Positions 44,624 through 52,724 of a stretch of 64,000 nt of DNA are shown piece after piece. The notes beneath the pieces were generated by a model. It saw nothing but the letters and a program-made list of their open reading frames with translations, did no database searches and was not told the origin of the DNA. The position numbers were made by a program, and so were the translations under genes. Origin of the DNA: Elusimicrobiota bacterium (GTDB lineage Bacteria > Elusimicrobiota > Elusimicrobia > FEN-1173). Where the stretch lies: NCBI GenBank assembly GCA_016714745.1, contig JADKCG010000011.1, positions 44,451-108,450 on the forward strand, given 5' to 3'. The first letter of the stretch is position 1; every line of letters begins with the position of its first letter.

Positions 44624-45196
44624 TTGAAAAACGCGGAGAAATTCAAGAATAGGATGGAATTATTACACGTCTACCGACGACAGGAATTGAAGGAAATGTC
44701 CACGTCGGTTGACCGTGACCTTAAAACGCTTGTCAGGCGCGGGGAAGTTTTGAAGTTGTCAGGAGGACTCTATTATCGTCCCCAAAAGAACGTTTTTGGT
44801 GTCACCCCACCGGAGGACCGAGAAATGGTTCGGGCATTCCTCAAAACCGATGACTTTCTTCTCTCTTCGAACAATCACTACAACCAGCTCGGGCTGGGGC
44901 TCACCCAGGTCTACAACGATTATAAAGTTTATAACCACAAACGCTCAGGAACGTTTATCTTAGGTGGTAAGCGGTTTGCATTCCGGCAGGTCCCCTCCTA
45001 TCCCCAGAAAATCAGTAAAGAGTACCTCCTTATTGATCTACTGAACAATCTCAATGGTCTTCCTGACCGCACAGACCTTGTGCTTCATAATCTTCCCTTT
45101 CGATTACACGGGTTTGATCGGAGAATGGTGGAGGATTTCCTTAGTCGATATGGACGGCCCAGGGCCCGCGCGGTTCTGCGGAGAGCCTATGCCTAA
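44624..45196 (+). CDS. AbiEi-like antitoxin
   Basis: A 190-residue protein. N-terminal winged-helix (about 10-60, RQELKEMSTSVDRDLKTLVR, LKLSGGLYYRPQ) and a C-terminal domain (about 70-185; LSSNNHYNQLGLGLTQVYND, GGKRFAFRQV, RPRARAVLRRAYA) as in AbiEi/DUF6088 antitoxins, which autorepress their own promoter and neutralise AbiEii without direct binding (type IV). TTG start at 44624 follows GAGGAAA; an ATG ten codons later is possible. Its end overlaps the toxin gene by 8 bp. Confidence 0.75.
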   Translation: MKNAEKFKNRMELLHVYRRQELKEMSTSVDRDLKTLVRRGEVLKLSGGLYYRPQKNVFGVTPPEDREMVRAFLKTDDFLLSSNNHYNQLGLGLTQVYNDYKVYNHKRSGTFILGGKRFAFRQVPSYPQKISKEYLLIDLLNNLNGLPDRTDLVLHNLPFRLHGFDRRMVEDFLSRYGRPRARAVLRRAYA

Positions 45197-46127
45197 ATTT
45201 GTTCACGACCTATCTCAAGCCAAGTCGCTTTTTGAAGCGCTCGCGGCTGAAAAATCGATTCTCCCGATCGTGATTGAGAAAGATTACTGGGTCATGCATT
45301 GTCTTTGGGGCCTGCAACAGAACGACTTGAAATTCGAGATGAAGGGGGGCACGTCTCTCTCGAAAGGATGGGGATGCATTGAGCGTTTTTCGGAAGACAT
45401 CGACATTCGTTTTGAAGCACCGGAAGATTTGAACCTCAAAGGGACGAAACCAATAAATATTGATGCCCGTCTCGCTTTCTTTGATACGCTGGCAAATAGA
45501 ATTCAGGTCCCGGACATTCTCGTTGAAAGGAATCGCTCTTATGACGACGAGAAAGCCTACAATGGAGGGATCGGACTCAAATACAATTCACACTTTCTCT
45601 CGGTTCCAGGCTTGAAACCGGAAGTTCTGCTGGAGGTTGGCTTTGCTCGGACAGCCCCCCACGAGCCCCGAGATATCAGCAGTTGGGCCTTGGAAAGGGC
45701 CCTCGAGGCGAAGGCAAAAGTTTTCGACAATCGGGCCCGGGCGGTCCTTTGCTTCAATCCGGAATACACCTTCGTGGACAAACTTCAAACCATCTGTAAA
45801 AAATTTCGTCAATACCGAGATCGGAAAGAAGAGCGCGACCGCCCGCGCCAGTTCTTACGTCACTATTACGATCTCTTCAAGCTCCTGGAACTCGATCGGG
45901 TAAAATCATTTCTGAAAACATCGGACTACAACGCCTACAAAGCCGAAAAGATTCGCGGAAAAGACGCTATTGAATTCGATTCCCGGAGCGCCTTCCTCTT
46001 TCGGGACGAAACCATGAGGCACGATTTCGAGATCGAGTATGATTCGATGAACAGCCTTCTCCTCTCTCCCGGTCCCACTTTCAAAGTTATCATCGAAAGA
46101 CTCAAGAAATTCAGCCCCTCGTTTTAG
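45189..46127 (+). CDS. AbiEii-like nucleotidyltransferase toxin
   Basis: A 312-residue protein of the AbiEii/MenT-type nucleotidyltransferase superfamily. Active-site pattern GGTSLSKGWGCIERFSEDID at about residues 53-72 (GGTS helix turn and the D-x-D metal pair SEDIDI). A basic C-terminal half (KLQTICKKFRQYRDRKEERD, RPRQFLRHYYDLFKLL) matches the family. Known members block growth by modifying tRNA 3' ends or related targets. ATG 45189 lies inside the last codons of the antitoxin gene, so translation is coupled. Together they form an abortive-infection/toxin-antitoxin module, probably acquired. Confidence 0.8.
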   Translation: MPKFVHDLSQAKSLFEALAAEKSILPIVIEKDYWVMHCLWGLQQNDLKFEMKGGTSLSKGWGCIERFSEDIDIRFEAPEDLNLKGTKPINIDARLAFFDTLANRIQVPDILVERNRSYDDEKAYNGGIGLKYNSHFLSVPGLKPEVLLEVGFARTAPHEPRDISSWALERALEAKAKVFDNRARAVLCFNPEYTFVDKLQTICKKFRQYRDRKEERDRPRQFLRHYYDLFKLLELDRVKSFLKTSDYNAYKAEKIRGKDAIEFDSRSAFLFRDETMRHDFEIEYDSMNSLLLSPGPTFKVIIERLKKFSPSF

Positions 46128-46166
46128 GAAGGGCCTCGCCCAAGAGAAATTCTATAATGTGCTCCT

Positions 46167-47836
46167 ATGACCCTGGCTCCCATCGCGGCAATGGCGTGCA
46201 TCGTTTTTTTGGCCGCTTACCTAATTTATGGCCGGATTCTTTCCCGGCTGTTTGGGCTTGACCGAAATCGGGTCACGCCGGCCCATGCCCTTCGGGACGG
46301 GGTGGACTATGTGCCGGCCAAGGGGCCGCCGTTAATGGCCCAACATTTTTCCGCCATTTCGGCGGCGGGCCCCATCGTGGGGCCGATCTTGGCGGGATTG
46401 TGGTTCGGATGGCTTCCGGCGCTCCTTTGGATCGTTTTCGGATCGATCTTCATGGGCGCCGTTCACGATTACACGAGTTTGGTGGGGTCCATTCGGCATA
46501 AAGCCGCGTCCGTAGCGGAAATAATTCGGGAACACGTGGGCGGCCGGGCCTACAAATTTTTTGTGGCGTTTGTGTGGCTCTCCCTGGTCTATGTCATCAC
46601 CGCTTTTACGGACATCACCAGCGCCAGTTTTGTGGAACCCCATTACGGCGGAGGGGTGGCCACCGCATCGACTTTTTATCTTTTAATTGGCCTGGCGTTG
46701 GGATTGGCCTTGACCAAAGCCCGCGTGCCGCTCTGGCGGGCGACCCTGATCGCCTTGCCCTTGGTGGGCGTGGCCATTGCCTGGGGACAATCGTTCCCCC
46801 TGCGATTTCCAGACAGCGGCTGGATTCGACCCCAGCTCGCTTGGAACTTCATTATTTTGGGTTACTGTTTCATTGCGTCCCAGATTCCCCTCTGGCTCTT
46901 GGTCCAACCGCGCGGCTATTTGGGAGGATACTTTCTTTACGGCACGCTCTTGGCGGGAATCGTGGGACTCTTTTTGGGGGGCGATAAAATCCAATATCCC
47001 GCGACGCTCGGGTTCATGGGACAAACAGGGCGGCCCTCTTTTCCCCATGCTATTTGTGACGGTGGCCTGCGGCGCCTGCTCCGGGGTTCCATGGATTGGT
47101 GGGGTCGGGGACCACCTCCAAACAAATCGACGTGGAAACCGATTGCCGATTGGTGGGATACGGAGGGATGTTGCTTGAAGCCCTGGTGGCCGTGGTGGCT
47201 CTCTCCACACTCATGGTATTGCCCCTGGGAGACGCGTCCCTGGGGCTCGGACCCGATCGAATCTACGCGGCGGGGTTGGCGCGGTTCGTGGAACGGTTCG
47301 GCATCAATCCCGAAATCGCGCGAAACTTTGCTCTTCTCGCGTTCGCCACATTTATTTATGATACGTTGGACGTCACCACACGGTTGGGGCGTTACATGTT
47401 ACAGGAACTGACCGGCTGGACCGGTGTCAAAAGCGGGATGGTGACGACGCTCCTCACCCTGGCGCTTCCCGCGGTTTTCGTGACGATCCGGATCGTTGAC
47501 GTTTCGGGCAATCCCGTGCCCGCATGGAAAATGTTTTGGACCATTTTTGGCACATCCAACCAACTCCTGGCGGGCCTCACGCTTTTGGGCCTCACCGTGT
47601 GGCTGAAAGAACGCGGGGGACGCGTGTGGCTCGTCACCGCCCTGCCCATGGTGTTTATGATGGCCATGACGTTGTGGGCCCTGGGCCGAACCATCGCCCC
47701 CTGGGCCGCCACTCTCTTCACCCGACCCCACTGGGAAACCATCCCCGTGGTCGCGGTCGTCCTTAGCGGTTTGGCCGTTTTGTTGATTGTTGATTCCGTT
47801 CGAATCGTAAATAAAAAACAAAGGATTCCCCAATGA
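46167..47836 (+). CDS. cstA: CstA-family peptide/pyruvate transporter (two frame slips)
   Basis: About 555 residues when bridged. CstA proteins are large inner-membrane carriers for peptides or pyruvate. Family segments: LIYGRILSRLFGLDRNRVTP, DYVPAKGPPLMAQHFSAIS, AAGPIVGPILAGLWFGWLPA, HDYTSLVGSIRHK, LLVQPRGYLGGYFLYGTLLA, and later GSGTTSKQID, DTLDVTTRLGRYMLQEL, WKMFWTIFGTSNQLLAGL. Slips at the G3 run 47028-47030 and the G4 run 47083-47086, each with one base too many, separate the parts. About 14 membrane helices. Overlaps exbB by 4 bp, an unusual partner. Confidence 0.85.
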
Positions 47837-48282
47837 TGTCCTCTTTCGACTTGAAACATACGCTTTTGCTGGGTTGGCCGATTCTCTCGGTTCTATTGGT
47901 GTTTTCTATTCTCACCGTATCCATCTTTTTTGAATGCCTGTCGCTCCACCAACGAATCCGAACCGACATATCAAAGGGAGACGGCGCCGAGCTCAAATCG
48001 CTGTTCAACCGGGCCGAACAGCGATTGGCCATCCTGGGAACGTTGGCCAACGCCGCCCCGTTTGTCGGCCTTTTGGGAACGGTGATCGGCATCATCCGGG
48101 CGTTTCACACGATCAGCCAAGCGTCGGGGTCCGGCGGAGGCATGGCCCTTGTGGCGGGTGGCATCTCCGAAGCGCTTTTCTCCACAGCCGCGGGTCTCGC
48201 CGTGGCCATTCCCGCCAGCATGCTGTTCAACTATTTCACTTTCAAAAACGAGAAATTGATGGAGACCGCGGGGATCGAATAA
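47833..48282 (+). CDS. exbB: ExbB/TolQ/MotA-family proton channel
   Basis: A 149-residue inner-membrane protein with three membrane helices (about 12-34, 72-95, 115-140). The channel signature is intact: LANAAPFVGLLGTVIGIIRA and GGISEALFSTAAGLAVAIPA. It lacks the extra N-terminal helix region of long ExbB forms. With ExbD it converts proton flow into movement of TonB or TolA. Its ATG overlaps the cstA stop by 4 bp and its TAA overlaps the exbD ATG by one base, so the three are coupled. It may serve TonB or Tol functions; tolB/pal are elsewhere. Confidence 0.9.
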   Translation: MMSSFDLKHTLLLGWPILSVLLVFSILTVSIFFECLSLHQRIRTDISKGDGAELKSLFNRAEQRLAILGTLANAAPFVGLLGTVIGIIRAFHTISQASGSGGGMALVAGGISEALFSTAAGLAVAIPASMLFNYFTFKNEKLMETAGIE

Positions 48283-48722
48283 TGAAAGTCCATCTGGGGT
48301 CCCACAAGAAAAAACACCTCATCACGGAAATCAACATGGTGCCGTTCATCGACGTGGTGCTGGTGCTGTTGATCATCTTTATGATCCTGTCGCCCTTCAT
48401 CGCCCAATCCCAAATCCCCGTGAGCCTGCCCCGGGCCGCGGGCCAACCGGGAGACGACGACGCGCCCCTGAAAGTGAAGATCACGAAAGACGGCGATTAT
48501 TATGTGGGTGACCAGCGCGTTCTCCGAAACAATTTGGCGGAAAAACTGACCCAGGACATCGCCCGCAACAACCGGCGCGCTGTGTTGATCGAAGCCGACC
48601 GGGACGTGTCGTTTAAGAACGTGGTGTTGGCCCTGGACGCGGCGCAGAAACTCAACGCCGTCAAGGTCGGGGTGGCGGTCCTTCCCACAGAGGACATCGA
48701 CGCCGCGCCCCCGAAGAAATAA
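48282..48722 (+). CDS. exbD: ExbD/TolR-family protein
   Basis: A 146-residue single-pass protein. The membrane helix contains the essential aspartate: EINMVPFIDVVLVLLIIFMI (Asp near 24). A periplasmic domain follows (VKITKDGDYYVGDQRV, RRAVLIEADRDVSFKNVV). Starts at ATG 48282 overlapping the exbB stop by one base; a longer open frame upstream is inside exbB. Completes the proton-driven motor with ExbB, and tonB follows after 30 bp. Confidence 0.9.
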   Translation: MKVHLGSHKKKHLITEINMVPFIDVVLVLLIIFMILSPFIAQSQIPVSLPRAAGQPGDDDAPLKVKITKDGDYYVGDQRVLRNNLAEKLTQDIARNNRRAVLIEADRDVSFKNVVLALDAAQKLNAVKVGVAVLPTEDIDAAPPKK

Positions 48723-48752
48723 CTTGACAAGTCGTGTGGGGGTGATCTTCCC

Positions 48753-49493
48753 GTGACCCGATACTTGGCTTACTCTTCTGTTCTACACGGATTGGCCTTT
48801 GGCACCCTTTTGCTTTTCCTCTCTTGGACCGACCGCCCCCAAGCCTATTACGGGTTTCAATTTTTAGGCGGACAGTCGGGGTTTGGAACGGGTCGGCTGG
48901 AACCCGCTCCCGCGCCGGCACCGACGAAAGAAGTGGGCCATCTCCCGGGGTCGGCCGCCAAAGAAGAAACGTTGCCCAAGTCGGACGATACCGATCGCGT
49001 GGCGATCGCGAAAAAAACAGCTTCAAAAAAAGAAACGGCCCCAACGGCCAAGTCCCCGGAGAAAAACCCAAAAAACAAAGCGGGAGAAAAGGGGGGGCGT
49101 GGCAACGCGGCGTTGGGGCACGGCGATTTTCAGGGATCCAAAACGGGGCCCGTCGGCGGTGTGGGGACGTCATTGGAAATCGGAGGGTTCGGACCCGGGG
49201 GAGCCGGAGGCGCGGGAAACCTGTTCCCCTATAAATGGTATGGCGAATTGGTCTATAAAAAATTATGGGAAGCCTGGGACAGAACCGACGCCGGAACCTT
49301 GGAATGCAAAGTGGCATTTAAAATTTTAAAAGACGGCAAGGTGCTCAATGTTAAAATTAAAAGCACCTCCGGCGATGCGCTCTTCGACATGAACGCCAAA
49401 CGCGCCGTCCTCGTGGCCGCGCCGTTCCCCAAACTTCCCGACGGCTTTAAAGAAGAAGAACTCCCGATCCTCGTTCGGTTTCGGCTGCAATAG
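48753..49493 (+). CDS. TonB/TolA-like energy transducer
   Basis: A 246-residue protein starting at GTG 48753. N-terminal membrane helix (about 7-24, YSSVLHGLAFGTLLLFLSW), a Pro/Ala/Lys-rich spacer (about 50-120), a Gly-rich stretch (about 125-155) and a C-terminal TonB/TolA-type domain (about 157-246; KWYGELVYKKLWEAWDR, VAFKILKDGKVLNVKIKSTS, MNAKRAVLVAAPFPKLPDG, ILVRFRL). It spans the periplasm to energise outer-membrane events. Whether it acts as TonB (import) or TolA (Tol-Pal) cannot be decided; no separate tolA is near tolB/pal, which makes TolA plausible. Confidence 0.85.
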   Translation: MTRYLAYSSVLHGLAFGTLLLFLSWTDRPQAYYGFQFLGGQSGFGTGRLEPAPAPAPTKEVGHLPGSAAKEETLPKSDDTDRVAIAKKTASKKETAPTAKSPEKNPKNKAGEKGGRGNAALGHGDFQGSKTGPVGGVGTSLEIGGFGPGGAGGAGNLFPYKWYGELVYKKLWEAWDRTDAGTLECKVAFKILKDGKVLNVKIKSTSGDALFDMNAKRAVLVAAPFPKLPDGFKEEELPILVRFRLQ

Positions 49494-49611
49494 TCCCTTC
49501 TTAAAAAGGACCGCCGTTGTCGGGATTCCCTGGGTAAACCGGGATCCATCCTATCACCCTGCAAAAAATGGGCGGGGAGAGGGAGGAAAGAATCTTATTC
49601 CGGTTTTGTGG

Positions 49612-49630
49612 CACGGGCAAGATGCCCGTG
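49612..49630. repeat. Palindromic repeat CACGGGCA-N3-TGCCCGTG
   Basis: CACGGGCAAGATGCCCGTG, followed by CTACAA as at 43486-43504. Eight-base arms, three-base loop. A small dispersed palindrome in the gap between tonB and the FN3 gene. Confidence 0.75.
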
Positions 49631-49710
49631 CTACAACTGCCTTTGGTGGAAGCTTCTTAGAAGGGGTTGTAACAGTAGCTAAAAATTCGGGCTCACGGAC
49701 TGGACCCCGG

Positions 49711-50432
49711 CTATCTTACAACGGCGATTTTGAGATGGGAGCGAAAAGAAGTGTCGTTGGACTTTCCCTGGACCAAACCGAAATAAATCCCGCTGGAAAT
49801 GGGACCTGTCCAGACAAATTCATAGGATGTTTTATCCCCCGTGATCGAGAGGGGGATCAGTGCCCCCTTCTCCACCAGATGGCCCGAGGTATCGAATATT
49901 TTGACCTCCAAGGTGTCCAACTGAACACCTTCCACATGGACCACCGGGGTCGCACCCCCCACCGCAGGGTTCGGGTAGCAATACGCTTCGGCAATCCCCG
50001 CGGGAGAATTTACTCCCCGCACGATCACCGGCGTGGAGAGGGCTGACTCGTTACCAACCCCATCCAACGCCGAAACCTGGTACCGGTGTGTTTCCCCCGG
50101 ATTCACACCGGTATCTTTAAATGAGGGTCCTTCCACCTGGGCAATTTTTCCCCGTCCCGATAGACCCTGTACCCGATCAACCCTGTGACCTGATCCGTTG
50201 AAGAATTCCATTTTATCTCCACCACATGCCCGAATTTGGCTGAAACTCCGCCTGGAGTTGTGGGAGGCTCACGGTCTTCAATGGGCTGGATACGGACGTG
50301 GGAGGAATCTGACATAAAGGGAATAGTCATCGAGACCCCCGATTCGACGGCCCCGCGAACCAGGCTCCCCCAAAAAGCGGTTCCAGCTAGAATAAAGAAA
50401 AGGTTTGATTTTACAGCTCGATTGTGTTTCAT
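49711..50432 (-). CDS. Secreted FN3 protein with FlgD-like C-terminal domain (one frame slip)
   Basis: About 240 residues when bridged. Signal peptide (LFFILAGTAFWGSLVRGA), FN3-like module (about 50-145: VVEIKWNSSTDQVTGLIGYR, THRYQVSALDGVGNES), then a FlgD-type Ig domain (YCYPNPAVGG, VKIFDTSGHLVEKG, FVWTGPISSGIYFGLVQG, ending KIAVVR). The frame breaks at the A5 run (plus-strand T5 at 50144-50148); one extra A gives YRVYRDGEKIAQVEG. Same architecture, in shorter form, as the protein at 30992-32599, so possibly exported by the same route. Diverges from the KimA-like gene. Confidence 0.7.
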
Positions 50433-50570
50433 CTATTTTTTCCTCCCAGTTTGTTCCCTCACCCCAAACACATGCGACATCCCTGCCATTTCTCCCCCAA
50501 AAACTCACGTAAACCGTCGCCCCAGCGAAACCCGGGGCTTATTGGAGTTTATCGAGAAGGCGTCCGCATC

Positions 50571-50598
50571 TTGACAGGGTGGGTGCAAATGGTATTAT
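50571..50598 (+). promoter_or_regulatory. Promoter of the KimA-like gene
   Basis: TTGACA (50571-50576), 16-bp spacer, TATTAT (50593-50598). Predicted start about 50605, leaving a leader of about 105 bases that contains a terminator hairpin. Confidence 0.65.
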
Positions 50599-50665
50599 TT
50601 CGGCAGTTCGGCTCCCAATGCGGTGGACCTCGTGTTGGGTTCTTAAAACGCGCCGGAACCGCGCC

Positions 50666-50699
50666 GTCTCGTTCCTTTAGGAGCGGGACGCTTTTTTTT
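50666..50699 (+). terminator. Leader terminator (attenuator) before the KimA-like gene
   Basis: GTCTCGTTCC (50666-50675), loop TTTA, GGAGCGGGAC (50680-50689), then GC and eight T (50692-50699). The stem is 10 bp including G-U pairs. It ends only 11 bp before the ATG and immediately abuts the GGAG ribosome site, so transcription must be allowed past it for expression. The upstream 60 bases can form a competing CCCAA/TTGGG structure. Confidence 0.65.
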
Positions 50700-50710
50700 G
50701 GAGTGGATGA

Positions 50711-52675
50711 ATGATTAAAAAAATGAGGAACTGGGTCTTTGGGGCCCCTAAAAACCCACTTGACCCCCACGTTTTTCACAATGTTTCGTTAATAGCGTTT
50801 TTTGCTTGGGTTGGTCTGGGGGCGGACGGGTTAAGTTCGTCTTGTTACGGTCCGGAAGAGGCGTTCCGCGCCCTGGGCCCCTATTCCCACCTGGCCATCC
50901 CGCTGGCCATTGCGGTTGGACTTACCGTTTTTATCCTTTCCGCCAGTTATTCTCAAATTATCGAGGCGTTTCCTTCAGGGGGCGGCGGGTACCTGGTTGC
51001 CACAAAACTGATCGGCCCCATCCCTGGGCTTGTCTCCGGGGCGGCCCTGCTTGTGGATTACATCCTGACCGTCGCCATCTCGATCGCCTCCGGGGCTGAC
51101 GCCATTTTCAGTTTTCTTCCCCCCCACCTGCTTCCCTACAAATTTGCCGCTACACTTCTATGTCTTGGGATCCTTGTGACACTCAATTTACGAGGAGTTA
51201 AAGAATCCATCGTTGTTTTGACCCCTATCTTCATCGTTTTTCTTGTGACCCATTTGATCATCATTACCTTTGGGATTTTCTCACACGGTTCGGAACTGCC
51301 CGGGTTAGTCGGGACAACCATGACAGAAACGCGGGAAGGCATTGGAACCATCGGATTTTTGGCAATGGCCGGGATCTTTCTACGGGCCTTTTGTTTGGGA
51401 GGCGGGACGTTTACCGGCATTGAAGCCGTTTCCAACGGACTCCAAATACTGCGCGAACCCCGCGTGGCCACCGGCAAACGCACCATGAAATATATGGCAT
51501 TTTCCTTGGCTCTCACCGCCGGGGGAATACTCGTTGCCTACGTTCTAAACGGGGTGCACCACCAGGAAGGGCGCACCATGAACGCGGTTCTTATCCAAGG
51601 CCTGGTCAAAAACTGGCCGGGCGGACATTTGTTCCTTTTGATCACCTTGCTCTCGGAAGGAGCACTGCTTCTGGTGGCCGCCCAGGCCGGTTTTTTAGCG
51701 GGCCCGCGAACAATGTCGAACATGGCCATTGATAACTGGCTCCCCCGCCGACTCACGAACCTGTCGGACCGGTTGGTCATTAAGGACGGCATTCTTTTCA
51801 TCGGGCTCGCGGCCATGGCGATGCTCCTCTACACCAAAGCCGCCGTCCGAATCCTCATCGTGATGTATTCGATCAATGTCTTCTTAACCTTTTCCCTGAC
51901 CCAGTATGGCATGGTCCTTCATTGGTTAAAAAAACGGGGAGACGGATGGAAACGCAAAATATCGGTGAGTTTTATCGGGCTTGCCCTGACGTCGGGGGTG
52001 CTGGTGGTCACCTCCGTGATCAAGTTTCAGGAGGGAGGCTGGGTCACTTTGCTCATCACAGGCGCTCTCATTGGTTTCTGTTTCTGGGTGCATGCCCATT
52101 ACCAAGCCACCGCAAAAGCGCTCCGCCATCTGGACGATATCCTCACCAACCTGCCCCTGCCGGAAGAACCGCCCGAGACAAAGAAACTTCCATCCAAACC
52201 CACGGCCGTCCTTCTGGTGAACGGGTATAACGGGATGGGCATCCACTCCCTCCTTTCAATCCACCGCCTGTTTCCCGGCCATTTTAAAAATTTCGTTTTC
52301 GTTTCTGTCGCTGTCATCGACTCCGACCGGTTCAAAGGAAAAGCCGAAATTGACAATCTCCGGGATTCCGCCCAGGCGGACCTGGACAAATACGTTCAGC
52401 TTTCCCAACGCATGGGACTTTACGCGGAATCGAAATTGATCCTTGAAACAGACGTCATCGATGGACTGGAACGCGTCTGCGAGCAAGTGTCCCAACAGTG
52501 GCCGAAACGGGTTTTCTTCATGGGCCAATTGGCTTTTGAAGGAGAAACTTTTTGGACCCGTTTCTTGCACAACCGCACATCCTTCGTGCTTCAACGTCGA
52601 TTGTTGTTTAACGGCCAGCAAGCCGTCATCTTGCCCATCCGTGTGCGGCTGAAACAGGCGGTTCTGCCGAAATAG
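50711..52675 (+). CDS. KimA/YdaO-like APC-superfamily potassium importer
   Basis: A 654-residue membrane protein. The N-terminal 460 residues hold about 12 helices with KimA/YdaO features: LSSSCYGPEEAFRALGPYSH, EAFPSGGGGYLVATKLIG, GLVSGAALLVDYILTVAISI, FCLGGGTFTGIEAVSNGLQI, TLSQYGMVLHWLKKRGDGW. The C-terminal cytoplasmic domain (about 490-654; TAVLLVNGYNGMGIHSLLSI, QADLDKYVQLSQRMGLYAES) resembles the regulatory domain of KimA, which binds c-di-AMP in Bacillus. Function as proton-driven potassium uptake is inference. GGAG precedes the ATG. A terminator in the leader suggests regulation; the next gene is a sodium/proton antiporter-like protein. Confidence 0.75.
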   Translation: MIKKMRNWVFGAPKNPLDPHVFHNVSLIAFFAWVGLGADGLSSSCYGPEEAFRALGPYSHLAIPLAIAVGLTVFILSASYSQIIEAFPSGGGGYLVATKLIGPIPGLVSGAALLVDYILTVAISIASGADAIFSFLPPHLLPYKFAATLLCLGILVTLNLRGVKESIVVLTPIFIVFLVTHLIIITFGIFSHGSELPGLVGTTMTETREGIGTIGFLAMAGIFLRAFCLGGGTFTGIEAVSNGLQILREPRVATGKRTMKYMAFSLALTAGGILVAYVLNGVHHQEGRTMNAVLIQGLVKNWPGGHLFLLITLLSEGALLLVAAQAGFLAGPRTMSNMAIDNWLPRRLTNLSDRLVIKDGILFIGLAAMAMLLYTKAAVRILIVMYSINVFLTFSLTQYGMVLHWLKKRGDGWKRKISVSFIGLALTSGVLVVTSVIKFQEGGWVTLLITGALIGFCFWVHAHYQATAKALRHLDDILTNLPLPEEPPETKKLPSKPTAVLLVNGYNGMGIHSLLSIHRLFPGHFKNFVFVSVAVIDSDRFKGKAEIDNLRDSAQADLDKYVQLSQRMGLYAESKLILETDVIDGLERVCEQVSQQWPKRVFFMGQLAFEGETFWTRFLHNRTSFVLQRRLLFNGQQAVILPIRVRLKQAVLPK

Positions 52676-52724
52676 AAAAATTTTAAAGCCAAAGGGCAAT
52701 GGCGCCCCCGGACAGGAGTGACCT

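Noticed and set aside
50600..50710. ydaO-type c-di-AMP riboswitch
   Set aside because: The gene fits, but the leader does not show the conserved ydaO core as I recall it; reported only as an unclassified attenuator.
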